Source: Bacillus massiliigorillae
GTDB lineage: Bacteria; Bacillota; Bacilli; Bacillales; DSM-1321
DNA length: 12,257 nt
Assembly: GCF_000380245.2 (NCBI RefSeq)
Contig: NZ_HG428747.1
Coordinates: 143,481 to 155,737 of the forward strand
Reading direction: 5' to 3'
Made by a program: the position numbers and the translations under genes. Of this stretch, positions 1 through 6,042 are shown piece after piece (the stretch's first letter is position 1; each line of letters opens with the position of its first letter). Below the pieces are notes generated by a model, which did not search any database, was not told the DNA's origin, and saw nothing but the letters and a program-made list of their open reading frames with translations.

Positions 1-1
1 A

Positions 2-625
2 CATTATTTTTTTTAGTGTAATGACTAAATGACGATAAGGATCTTTACCACTAGAATATGTCTCAATACGATTGTATTTCATTAAAGCAGTATGAATTAC
101 TTTTCGCTCATATGAAGGCATAGGCTCTAAGGCAACTTCTTTTTTTGTTTTGAAAACTTTTTGAGCCATTTTTTCTGCAAGATTTACAAGCGTATCATTT
201 CTTCTTTGTCGATAATCTTCAGCATCTAACAGAATAGTTAAATACTGCTTTGAATGGCGATTTGCCACCAACTGGGTTAACAATTGAAGAGAATTTAACG
301 TTTGTCCTCTCTTACCAATTAGCAATGCAATTTTACTACCTGATAGTTTAAAGGTAATGACTTTTCCATCTACTTCGGCTTCAATCACTACATCTAACCC
401 CATATTCGTAGTTACTTTTTGCAAGAAAGCTTTCGCTTCTTCAATTGGATTAGGTTGCAAGGTAACCTTAACAGCAGCTTTACGTGAACCAAAAAGTCCA
501 AACAACCCTTTCTTTCCTTCATCTAGTATTTCAATTTCAACACGATCTCTTGTTGTATTTAATTGAGCTAAAGCTGATTCTACTGCTTCGTTGACATTTT
601 GTCCTGTAGCAGTTAATTCTCTCAC
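2..625 (-). CDS. jag: Jag/KhpB (SpoIIIJ-associated RNA-binding protein), 3' end off window
   Basis: A cytoplasmic RNA-binding protein of the Jag/KhpB family. In related Firmicutes it pairs with KhpA and is linked to cell-envelope control and, in Bacillus, sits beside SpoIIIJ. 208 residues are visible and no stop is reached at the window edge. Since B. subtilis Jag is about 208 residues, only a few are likely missing. Visible domains in order: Jag_N (about 1-52, with the KKGLFGLFG block at 39-47), KH (about 75-135, GxxG loop GKRG at 104-107), and R3H (about 145-208, with R174 and H178 giving the RxxxH motif). The start is GTG at 623-625, which shares GTGA with the end of yidC and has AGGAGGA 8 bases upstream, so the two are probably translationally coupled. 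Family assignment is firm; the exact cellular role in this organism is inferred. Confidence 0.95.
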   Translation of the reverse strand, partial: MRELTATGQNVNEAVESALAQLNTTRDRVEIEILDEGKKGLFGLFGSRKAAVKVTLQPNPIEEAKAFLQKVTTNMGLDVVIEAEVDGKVITFKLSGSKIALLIGKRGQTLNSLQLLTQLVANRHSKQYLTILLDAEDYRQRRNDTLVNLAEKMAQKVFKTKKEVALEPMPSYERKVIHTALMKYNRIETYSSGKDPYRHLVITLKKIM

Positions 626-1392
626 TTTTTCGCTCCTCCTGCTTTAGCAGTAGCTTTTTTCAAGTCTGGTCCTTTAATCAAGTACGTTTGTACAATCATA
701 AAGATGTTACCAACTACCCAATATAATGATAGTGCTGCTGGGAAGTTGACTGCAAAAACAACGATCATAATCGGCATTAACCAAAGCATCATTGCCATTT
801 GAGGATTACCCTCTTGGCCAGCCATCATTAATTTTTGCTGAATAAATGTTGTAATACCAGCGACAATCGGCAAAATGAAATACGGATCTTTATCTCCTAA
901 ATCAAACCATAGGAAACTATGATTCGCAATTTCCTGTGTACGCATAATTGCGTGATAGAAACCAATTAAGATTGGCATTTGAACAATTAGTGGAAGACAG
1001 CCTGCCAATGGGTTTACACCATGCTTTTGGAATAAAGCCATCGTTTCTTGTTGTAATTTTTGTTGTGTTGCAGCATCTTTAGAAGCATATTTTTCTTTAA
1101 GCTTTGCCATTTCTGGTTGAATAGCCTGCATCGCTTTCGTGCTTCTCGTTTGCTTAATCATTAAAGGTAAGATTAATAAACGAACTAGGATTGTAACGAC
1201 AATGATACCTAGACCAAAGTTATTCCCCAGTGCATGTGAGACAGTTGTAATCACTACAGAAAGTGGGTAAACAATAAACTCGTTCCAGAATCCTTCACTT
1301 TTATCAGTAATCGGTACGCCTGTTTCCGTACATCCTGCTAACAGGAACATTACAGAAGCGATACCAACCATAAGCAATATTCGCTTTTTCAA
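622..1392 (-). CDS. spoIIIJ: Membrane protein insertase YidC, SpoIIIJ type
   Basis: Inserts and folds membrane proteins in the cytoplasmic membrane, alone or with SecYEG. In Bacillus the SpoIIIJ paralogue is also needed for forespore development. 256 residues, close to the 261 of B. subtilis SpoIIIJ. The N-terminus is a lipoprotein signal peptide with lipobox LAGC and the lipidated Cys at residue 21. An amphipathic stretch (about 36-55) is followed by five membrane segments near 58-78, 127-150, 168-188, 199-217 and 221-240. R71, in the first of these, matches the conserved groove arginine of the family. The C-terminal tail is basic (ends GGAKK). The start is TTG at 1390-1392 with AAGGAGGA 8 bases upstream. 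The stop overlaps the jag start. Many Bacillus also carry a second paralogue (YqjG); position beside jag and rnpA favours SpoIIIJ. Confidence 0.97.
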   Translation of the reverse strand: MKKRILLMVGIASVMFLLAGCTETGVPITDKSEGFWNEFIVYPLSVVITTVSHALGNNFGLGIIVVTILVRLLILPLMIKQTRSTKAMQAIQPEMAKLKEKYASKDAATQQKLQQETMALFQKHGVNPLAGCLPLIVQMPILIGFYHAIMRTQEIANHSFLWFDLGDKDPYFILPIVAGITTFIQQKLMMAGQEGNPQMAMMLWLMPIMIVVFAVNFPAALSLYWVVGNIFMIVQTYLIKGPDLKKATAKAGGAKK

Positions 1393-1577
1393 ACGTTTAT
1401 TCCTCCTTATTGCTTGTAACTTTAGTATAGATTTATATATTTATTTGAAGGGGAAAACTTGTCCTACAATAAGCTCACTGAATATAGATCCTTTATGTAA
1501 GGGCTTTCCTCTTAAAAAATAAATTTATTTTGTATTTTATCATTTATTTTTAAACAATTCTTCAGTAGAAAGAAAAA

Positions 1578-1943
1578 TTATTGCATTTTTTCTCTTCTGG
1601 AATGTTTTTTTAATGCTTTTCCTTTTCGAAGGGCATGAGCCAAACTGCTTTTTACTTCATGAAAATCCATTTGTGCAGCAGGCTTTCTAGCAATAATAAC
1701 ATAATCCCTCTGAGTTACTAGATCATCTTTCATTTCTAAGAAGGATTGACGTATATATCGTTTAATTTGGTTTCTCATAACTGCGTTACCTATCTTCTTA
1801 CTCACAGATAAACCAATTCGAAAATAATCCTGCTCTTCCTTCGGCAAGATATATATCACAAATTGTCTATTCGCAAATGATTCACCTTTATGAAAAACTT
1901 GTTGAAATTCTTCATTCTTCTTTATTCTAAATTTCTTTTTCAT
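1578..1943 (-). CDS. rnpA: Ribonuclease P protein component
   Basis: The protein subunit of RNase P, which assists the catalytic RNA in removing 5' leaders from precursor tRNAs in the cytoplasm. 121 residues, within the family range of about 110-125. The RNR signature is visible at about residues 52-68 (R57, N58, K61, R62, R65), and the N-terminal basic stretch MKKKFRIKK and the FRIGLSVSKK block (41-50) are typical. An in-frame TTG at 1956-1958 would add five residues, but that TTG lies inside the ribosome binding site GAAGGTG (1950-1956). The ATG at 1941-1943, 6 bases downstream of that site, is therefore chosen. It lies 85 bases after rpmH in the same direction, with a hairpin between them. 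A 185-base gap separates it from yidC. Confidence 0.97.
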   Translation of the reverse strand: MKKKFRIKKNEEFQQVFHKGESFANRQFVIYILPKEEQDYFRIGLSVSKKIGNAVMRNQIKRYIRQSFLEMKDDLVTQRDYVIIARKPAAQMDFHEVKSSLAHALRKGKALKKHSRREKMQ

Positions 1944-1949
1944 TATACA

Positions 1950-1956
1950 CACCTTC
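1950..1956 (-). promoter_or_regulatory. Ribosome binding site deciding the rnpA start
   Basis: GAAGGTG on the minus strand, 6 bases before ATG 1943. It contains the base of the upstream in-frame TTG, so the longer reading from 1958 is unlikely. Confidence 0.75.
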
Positions 1957-1999
1957 AAGTTATATCAATCCCGTTTGTAAGAGAAAAAGCCCTAAGCTG

Positions 2000-2029
2000 A
2001 AAAAAGACCACTGAGAGTTATCAGTGGCC
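2000..2029 (-). terminator. Hairpin terminator/attenuator between rpmH and rnpA
   Basis: On the minus strand a 9-bp stem (7 Watson-Crick pairs at 2008-2014 with 2021-2027, one G-U and one closing G-C) with a 6-base loop is followed by six U (2000-2005). The stem begins with the last base of the rpmH stop codon. No good promoter is visible between it and rnpA, so it probably acts as a partial terminator that lowers rnpA, yidC and jag relative to L34. Read-through has not been measured. Confidence 0.75.
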
Positions 2030-2163
2030 TATGCAGATAATACTTTTCTACCTTTACGACGACGAGCTGCTAACACCTTACGTCCGTTTTTAGTGCTCAT
2101 GCGTGCACGAAAACCGTGAACTTTACTGTGTTTACGCTTATTTGGTTGATAAGTTCTTTTCAT
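2029..2163 (-). CDS. rpmH: 50S ribosomal protein L34
   Basis: The smallest universal bacterial large-subunit protein, a highly basic 44-residue peptide that binds 23S rRNA. The translation starts MKRTYQPNKRKHSKVHGFRA and ends RRRKGRKVLSA, matching L34 along its full length. The GFRARM block at 17-22 and the arginine/lysine-rich C-terminus are diagnostic. ATG at 2161-2163 has AGGGAGGTG (2171-2179) 7 bases upstream. It is the first gene of the minus-strand unit, transcribed away from oriC. A strong promoter lies about 45 bases upstream of the start and a hairpin directly abuts the stop. Confidence 0.98.
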   Translation of the reverse strand: MKRTYQPNKRKHSKVHGFRARMSTKNGRKVLAARRRKGRKVLSA

Positions 2164-2208
2164 TATATGACACCTCCCTGAGGATTACAGTTACAGACAG
2201 TCTTACTA

Positions 2209-2238
2209 ATTATATAGATGGTATATAAAAATTGTCAA
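2209..2238 (-). promoter_or_regulatory. Sigma-A promoter of rpmH operon
   Basis: On the minus strand, a perfect -35 TTGACA (2233-2238) and a perfect -10 TATAAT (2209-2214) are separated by 18 bases. Transcription would start near 2201, giving a leader of about 38 bases before rpmH. Both hexamers match consensus, which fits a highly expressed ribosomal protein gene. Confidence 0.88.
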
Positions 2239-2394
2239 CCGAAATCAAAAAATAGTTTTTAACGGCCTTTTACTTTCTACACATTCTCTGCAAATTTTCT
2301 TTAGGACTTTTCTTATTTTATAACATGATTCAGCGAACTGCGCATACCTTTTATTTTTGGCATTCTGACGAGTTTCTACACCATTTTCTCTTCT
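2239..2394. other. Non-coding stretch between rpmH promoter and oriC
   Basis: AT-rich intergenic DNA with no convincing gene, hairpin terminator, DnaA box or promoter on either strand. It forms the outer flank of the origin. Confidence 0.5.
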
Positions 2395-2667
2395 TGTGGA
2401 TAATTTTTATACCTCTTTTTCATTATCCACAACACTATTAGACAAGTTTTTCACAAGTTAAATAGTTGGTGATAACTTTTTACTAACAGCCATGCATAAT
2501 GTGGATAACTTTTAATAAGCATTGCAACTCCTTGATTTATTTGATATTATATTAATGTTTTCACTCTGAATAACTTTATCCACAAAAACATTTATCCACA
2601 GACTGTGAATAACTTGTGGATAGTTATTTACAGGTGTGTACAATTACTTGTCCACATATTGTGGATT

Positions 2668-2701
2668 TTGTCGAAAAACCAAATTACTTCTTATATATAA
2701 T
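2668..2701 (+). promoter_or_regulatory. Possible dnaA promoter region
   Basis: A TATAAT at 2696-2701 directly abuts the perfect DnaA box at 2702-2710. The only -35-like element nearby, TTGTCG at 2668, is 22 bases away, or 17 bases from the weaker TTATAT at 2691. Neither pairing is good, so the promoter is not fixed. If used, it would lie under DnaA and Spo0A binding sites, as expected for dnaA autoregulation. Another weak candidate is CATAAT at 2842-2847, which lacks a clear -35. Confidence 0.25.
2669..2675 (+). promoter_or_regulatory. Spo0A box inside oriC
   Basis: TGTCGAA, a perfect match to the Spo0A binding core, within TTTTGTCGAAAA. It directly follows the DnaA-box pair ending at 2668 and lies 26 bases before the perfect box at 2702. 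In B. subtilis, Spo0A binds such sites in oriC and restrains replication at the onset of sporulation. A 7-base match can occur by chance. Confidence 0.5.
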
Positions 2702-2710
2702 TTATCCACA

Positions 2711-2904
2711 AGTATGTTCTATTGTGGTTATTCCATGAGCTCTGAAGAATTTGATTTCATATCCCTTATTGTATCTTGAAATCCTTTTCGTATTCTCACG
2801 TATTCCGCTTTGTGTGAATCAGTAAGTACGGTAAAGCAAACCATAATGCAAAAATGAAAGAAATATACAGATAGACTATATTCTTAAAAAAAGGAGGGTT
2901 TACG
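2711..2904. other. dnaA upstream leader region
   Basis: About 190 bases between the last strong DnaA box and dnaA. It holds a two-mismatch DnaA box (2723-2731), weak -10-like sequences and, at 2891-2897, the AAGGAGG ribosome binding site of dnaA. No ORF, hairpin terminator or RNA gene is evident. Confidence 0.5.
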
Positions 2905-4257
2905 TTGGAGAATATTGATTCTTTATGGGATCAAGTATTACACCAAATGGAGAAAAAGGTGAGTAAACCTAGTTTTGAGACCTGGTTGAAATCAACAAAA
3001 GCTTCTTCTATACAAGGAGATACACTCACCATTACGGCTCCAAATGAATTCGCTAGAGATTGGCTTGAAGGACGGTATACTCACTTAATTTCTAGTGTTT
3101 TATATGAGGTTATTGGCGAAGAACTACTAGTTAAGTTTGTCATTCCTCAAAATCAGCATACCTCTGATCTTGATTCGATTAAGCAAGCTGAGAAAAAAGG
3201 CAAGAAACGTGACGACGATCATGCTGATTTTCCTCAACATATGTTAAATAATAAAAATACTTTTGATACGTTCGTTATCGGATCCGGAAACAGATTCGCT
3301 CACGCAGCATCGTTAGCTGTGGCTGAAGCACCTGCCAAAGCCTATAATCCGTTATTTATCTATGGTGGAGTTGGACTTGGAAAGACGCATTTAATGCACG
3401 CAATTGGTCATTATGTATTAGAGCATAATCCAGCTGCAAAAGTTGTTTATTTATCATCAGAAAAATTCACAAATGAATTCATTAACTCGATTCGTGATAA
3501 TAAAGCTGTCGAATTTCGTAATAAATACAGAAATGTTGATGTATTACTAATAGATGATATTCAATTTCTTGCTGGAAAAGAACAAACACAAGAAGAATTT
3601 TTCCATACTTTCAACACACTTCATGAAGAAAGTAAACAAATTGTTATATCAAGTGACCGACCTCCGAAGGAAATTCCAACACTCGAAGATCGATTACGTT
3701 CTCGCTTTGAATGGGGTTTAATTACAGATATTACTCCTCCTGATTTAGAAACAAGAATTGCTATCCTTCGTAAAAAAGCAAAAGCTGAAGGTTTAGATAT
3801 TCCAAACGAAGTTATGCTATATATAGCAAACCAAATTGATTCAAACATTCGTGAATTAGAAGGTGCACTTATTCGGGTAGTTGCTTACTCATCGTTAATT
3901 AATAAAGATATTAATGCAAGCCTAGCTGCAGAAGCATTAAAAGATATCATTCCTAGCTCTAAGCCAAAAATCATTACGATTTATGAAATTCAAAAAGCTG
4001 TTGGCGAACAATTTAATGTAAAGTTAGAAGATTTTAAAGCGAAGAAAAGAACAAAGTCTGTAGCTTTTCCTCGTCAAATTGCTATGTACTTGTCTAGAGA
4101 ATTAACCGATTCTTCATTACCCAAAATTGGTGATGAATTTGGTGGTAGAGATCATACAACTGTCATCCATGCTCATGAGAAAATCTCGAAATTAGTACAA
4201 ACAGATTCTCAACTTCAACATCATTTAAAAGAAATTAATGATCGATTGAAAGCATAA
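2905..4257 (+). CDS. dnaA: Chromosomal replication initiator DnaA
   Basis: AAA+ ATPase that binds DnaA boxes, melts oriC and recruits the helicase; it also acts as a transcription factor. 450 residues (B. subtilis 446). Domain I spans about 1-82, with KPSFETWLKS at 21-30. The variable linker (domain II) spans about 83-108. The AAA+ domain III has Walker A GGVGLGKTH at 154-162 (K160, T161), Walker B VLLIDDIQF at 213-221 (D217, D218), an arginine-finger candidate R267 and sensor-2 R316. Domain IV (about 351-450) carries the DNA-binding signature GGRDHTTV at 413-420. The start is TTG with AAGGAGG 7 bases upstream, and the sequence after it (MENIDSLWDQ) matches family N-termini. It is flanked on both sides by DnaA boxes, so autoregulation is likely. 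No key residue is missing. Confidence 0.99.
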   Translation: MENIDSLWDQVLHQMEKKVSKPSFETWLKSTKASSIQGDTLTITAPNEFARDWLEGRYTHLISSVLYEVIGEELLVKFVIPQNQHTSDLDSIKQAEKKGKKRDDDHADFPQHMLNNKNTFDTFVIGSGNRFAHAASLAVAEAPAKAYNPLFIYGGVGLGKTHLMHAIGHYVLEHNPAAKVVYLSSEKFTNEFINSIRDNKAVEFRNKYRNVDVLLIDDIQFLAGKEQTQEEFFHTFNTLHEESKQIVISSDRPPKEIPTLEDRLRSRFEWGLITDITPPDLETRIAILRKKAKAEGLDIPNEVMLYIANQIDSNIRELEGALIRVVAYSSLINKDINASLAAEALKDIIPSSKPKIITIYEIQKAVGEQFNVKLEDFKAKKRTKSVAFPRQIAMYLSRELTDSSLPKIGDEFGGRDHTTVIHAHEKISKLVQTDSQLQHHLKEINDRLKA

Positions 4258-4272
4258 ACGCTAACTGAATAC

Positions 4273-4356
4273 TGTTGATAACAAGCTGAGGTTTATACAC
4301 AGTCTGTCCACATGTGGATAGACTGTTTTTCCTTGATAAAATTATAGTTATCCACA
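4273..4356. other. oriC: oriC, downstream DnaA-box cluster (incC-like)
   Basis: DnaA boxes between dnaA and dnaN. The perfect box is 4348-4356 (+, TTATCCACA). One-mismatch boxes are 4273-4281 (-, TGTTGATAA), 4293-4301 (+, TTATACACA) and 4313-4321 (-, TGTGGATAG). A weaker one at 4304-4312 (+, CTGTCCACA) abuts the latter face to face. The perfect box nearest dnaN is placed like the B. subtilis box that loads DnaA onto the single-stranded trio array. Confidence 0.9.
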
Positions 4357-4368
4357 TATCTACAGGCC

Positions 4369-4392
4369 CTACTATTACTACTACTATTTTTT
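4369..4392. other. DnaA-trio array of the unwinding element
   Basis: Top-strand triplets CTA CTA TTA CTA CTA CTA then TTT TTT; read 3'-5' on the bottom strand these are GAT GAT AAT GAT GAT GAT AAA AAA. This is the DnaA-trio motif (3'-GAT-5' and variants) that guides DnaA filament assembly on single-stranded DNA in B. subtilis. It starts 12 bases after the perfect box 4348-4356, beyond a short GC-rich step (CAGGCCC, 4363-4369), which is the known geometry. Confidence 0.85.
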
Positions 4393-4423
4393 TTAAAAAA
4401 GAATTATATATCATTCATAAAAT
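4387..4423. other. AT-rich DNA unwinding element
   Basis: Almost pure A/T (runs of T then A, then AATTATATATC and CATAAAATA) between the trio array and the dnaN ribosome binding site. Position and composition identify it as the probable site where oriC first melts. Confidence 0.7.
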
Positions 4424-4430
4424 AAGGAGG
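4424..4430 (+). promoter_or_regulatory. Ribosome binding site deciding the dnaN start
   Basis: AAGGAGG lies 6 bases before ATG 4437 but only 3 bases before the adjacent in-frame ATG 4434. It favours the second ATG and excludes any start further upstream within oriC. Confidence 0.75.
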
Positions 4431-4436
4431 ATCATG

Positions 4437-5570
4437 ATGCAATTCATTATTCAAAGAGACCGATTAGTAGAAAGTGTACAAGATGTAATGAAAGCCGTTG
4501 CTTCAAGAACAACGATTCCCATCTTAACAGGTATAAAAATTACCGTAACAACTAGTGGTGTTACATTAACTGGTAGTGACTCAGATATTTCGATTGAATC
4601 ATCTATTCCATTAGAAGAAGAAGGTAAGGTATTAGTAGAAATTAAAAAAGCGGGAAGTATTGTTTTACCTGCTAGATTCTTTAATGAAATCGTTAAAAAA
4701 CTACCAATGGATGATGTAGAAATTAGTGTTGAAAATGGGTTGCAAACCATTATCCGTTCTGGAAAAGCCGAATTCAGCTTAAACGGATTAGATGCAGATG
4801 AGTATCCTCATTTGCCACAAATTGAAGAAGAAAATATTATTACTATTCCAACTGACCTATTAAAAACATTAATTAGACAAACTGTTTACGCAGTGTCCAC
4901 GTCAGAAACACGCCCCATCTTGACAGGTGTCAACTGGAAGATTGAAAACGGTGATATGATCTGTACTGCAACAGATAGCCATAGGTTGGCTCTACGTAAA
5001 GCAAAAGTAGAATCAAATACTGTCGAAAGCTATAATGTAGTTATTCCGGGAAAAAGCTTAACAGAGCTAAGTAAAATATTAGATGACTCACAAAATCCCG
5101 TGAGTATTGTTATTACAAATAATCAAGTTTTATTTAAAGCGGAGCACTTACTATTTTTCTCAAGATTATTAGAAGGCAACTATCCTGATACTTCTCGCTT
5201 AATTCCTGCTGAAAGTAAAACGGATATCGTTGTTAATACAAAAGATTTCCTTCAGTCAATTGTGCGTGCTTCACTATTAGGAGAAGGGAAAAATAATATT
5301 GTAAAGCTTTCTACAATTGAACAATCTGGTGTGGAGATTTCTTCAAATATCCCTGAAATCGGAAAGGTTGTTGAAGAAGTACAAGCGGAATCAATCAATG
5401 GGGAAGATTTAAAAATTTCTTTTAATGCGAAATTTATGATGGACGCTTTAAGAGCGCTAGAAGGTACTGAAATTAAAATCAGTTTTACTGGTGCAATGAG
5501 ACCATTTTTAATTCAACCACAACATGACGATTCAATGTTACAATTAATTCTTCCGGTAAGAACTTATTAA
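4437..5570 (+). CDS. dnaN: DNA polymerase III beta sliding clamp
   Basis: Ring-shaped dimer that encircles DNA and tethers the replicative polymerase and many partners through a hydrophobic cleft. 377 residues (B. subtilis 378), beginning MQFIIQRDRLVESVQDVMKA as in the family. Three repeated clamp folds are expected at about 1-125, 126-250 and 251-377. Conserved blocks seen include TTIPILTGIK (about 23-32), SGKAEFSLNGLDADEYP, STSETRPILTGVNW and the C-terminal MRPFLIQP and QLILPVRTY. The frame is open back to 4314, but that part crosses DnaA boxes and the trio array and does not resemble any clamp, so the start is placed at 4437. A perfect DnaA box lies 81 bases upstream. A strong hairpin begins 4 bases after the stop. 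Confidence 0.99.
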   Translation: MQFIIQRDRLVESVQDVMKAVASRTTIPILTGIKITVTTSGVTLTGSDSDISIESSIPLEEEGKVLVEIKKAGSIVLPARFFNEIVKKLPMDDVEISVENGLQTIIRSGKAEFSLNGLDADEYPHLPQIEEENIITIPTDLLKTLIRQTVYAVSTSETRPILTGVNWKIENGDMICTATDSHRLALRKAKVESNTVESYNVVIPGKSLTELSKILDDSQNPVSIVITNNQVLFKAEHLLFFSRLLEGNYPDTSRLIPAESKTDIVVNTKDFLQSIVRASLLGEGKNNIVKLSTIEQSGVEISSNIPEIGKVVEEVQAESINGEDLKISFNAKFMMDALRALEGTEIKISFTGAMRPFLIQPQHDDSMLQLILPVRTY

Positions 5571-5573
5571 AAC

Positions 5574-5615
5574 AATTAAAAGCTGTTAGTTTCCGCTAGC
5601 AGCTTTTAATTATTT
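5574..5615 (+). terminator. Intrinsic terminator after dnaN
   Basis: AATTAAAAGCTG (5574-5585) pairs perfectly with CAGCTTTTAATT (5600-5611). The stem extends inward by one G-U and TAG/CTA to 16 bp, with loop TTTCCG. The 3' arm and the tail (TTTTAATTATTTATT) are U-rich but have no long unbroken U run after the stem, so termination may be incomplete. Confidence 0.72.
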
Positions 5616-5657
5616 ATTGAAAGTAAATTTAACCTAACTTTTGTGCATATTAAAATT

Positions 5658-5674
5658 ACTAGTATTAAACTAGT
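5658..5674. repeat. Inverted repeat upstream of yaaA promoter
   Basis: Two copies of the self-complementary hexamer ACTAGT separated by ATTAA (17 bases in all), followed by TTTCTTTG. It ends 5 bases before the putative -35 of yaaA. It could be an operator-like site or a weak second hairpin behind dnaN. No regulator is recognised. Confidence 0.4.
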
Positions 5675-5679
5675 TTTCT

Positions 5680-5708
5680 TTGTGTATTTAGTTAGCTTTT
5701 AGTAAAAT
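5680..5708 (+). promoter_or_regulatory. Putative promoter of yaaA-recF-remB
   Basis: TTGTGT (5680-5685), 17 bases, TAAAAT (5703-5708). The start would fall near 5715, which gives a leader of about 33 bases to the preferred yaaA ATG at 5748 and leaves almost none for ATG 5721. It follows the dnaN terminator, where a new promoter is expected. The -35 is weak. Confidence 0.45.
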
Positions 5709-5747
5709 GAAGTATTAGAGATGATTAAAGAAAGAGTGTATAAATAT

Positions 5748-5957
5748 ATGGATACAATCTCAATTTCAACCGAATATATTACATTAGGTCAGTTCTTAAA
5801 AGTAGCAGATGTTATTCAAAGTGGTGGAATGGCAAAATGGTTTTTAGCCGAACACGAAGTATATATAAATAATGAGTTGGATGTAAGAAGAGGACGTAAA
5901 CTGCGTGCAGGTGATGTAGTTGAAATACCTCAAATAGGTAAATTTCTTATTAAGTGA
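5748..5957 (+). CDS. yaaA: S4-domain RNA-binding protein YaaA (RlbA)
   Basis: Small S4-like RNA-binding protein always found beside recF in Bacillaceae and associated with large-subunit ribosome maturation in B. subtilis. 69 residues from the preferred ATG (B. subtilis about 71). It shows the S4 pattern ITLGQFLKVADVIQSGGMAK (11-30), then RRGRKLRAGDVVEI (47-60). An in-frame ATG at 5721 would add nine residues (MIKERVYKY). It has no ribosome binding site, lies almost at the predicted transcript start, and the extra residues do not resemble the family. The site before 5748 (AAAGAAAGAG) is weak too, so the start is less certain than the gene. A gap of 85 bases precedes recF, with no convincing terminator. 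Confidence 0.93.
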   Translation: MDTISISTEYITLGQFLKVADVIQSGGMAKWFLAEHEVYINNELDVRRGRKLRAGDVVEIPQIGKFLIK

Positions 5958-6042
5958 AGTTTTTTTTCTCCCTAACACTTATTATTTTAATAAAATATTA
6001 GGTGAATCGGGGTAAAAGGAGCAAAGTAAAGGAAACGATTGT

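Larger units (their letters stand above)
2395..2731. other. oriC: oriC, upstream DnaA-box cluster (incA/B-like)
   Basis: Binding region for the initiator DnaA, between rpmH and dnaA. Perfect boxes (TTATCCACA or its complement): 2395-2403 (-), 2423-2431 (+), 2500-2508 (-), 2576-2584 (+), 2592-2600 (+) and 2702-2710 (+). One-mismatch boxes: 2604-2612 (-, TGTGAATAA), 2615-2623 (-, TGTGGATAG) and 2648-2656 (+, TTGTCCACA). Two-mismatch candidates: 2447-2455, 2467-2475, 2660-2668 and 2723-2731. The densest part is 2576-2668. In B. subtilis this half of oriC binds DnaA and loops to the unwinding half downstream of dnaA. That role is inferred here from position and box content. Confidence 0.93.

Noticed and set aside
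357..566. Plus-strand 69-codon frame opposite jag
   Set aside because: It is a shadow of the jag coding region, which shows clear KH and R3H motifs on the other strand.
4314..4436. Long N-terminal extension of dnaN (41 extra residues in frame)
   Set aside because: The stretch is made of DnaA boxes, the trio array and the unwinding element. It has no ribosome binding site at its start and does not resemble any clamp N-terminus. The AAGGAGG at 4424 points to ATG 4437.
5971..6002. CCTAA...TTAGG inverted repeat between yaaA and recF as a terminator
   Set aside because: The outer stem is only 5 bp, the inner pairing is all A/T and no U run follows. yaaA and recF are normally co-transcribed.
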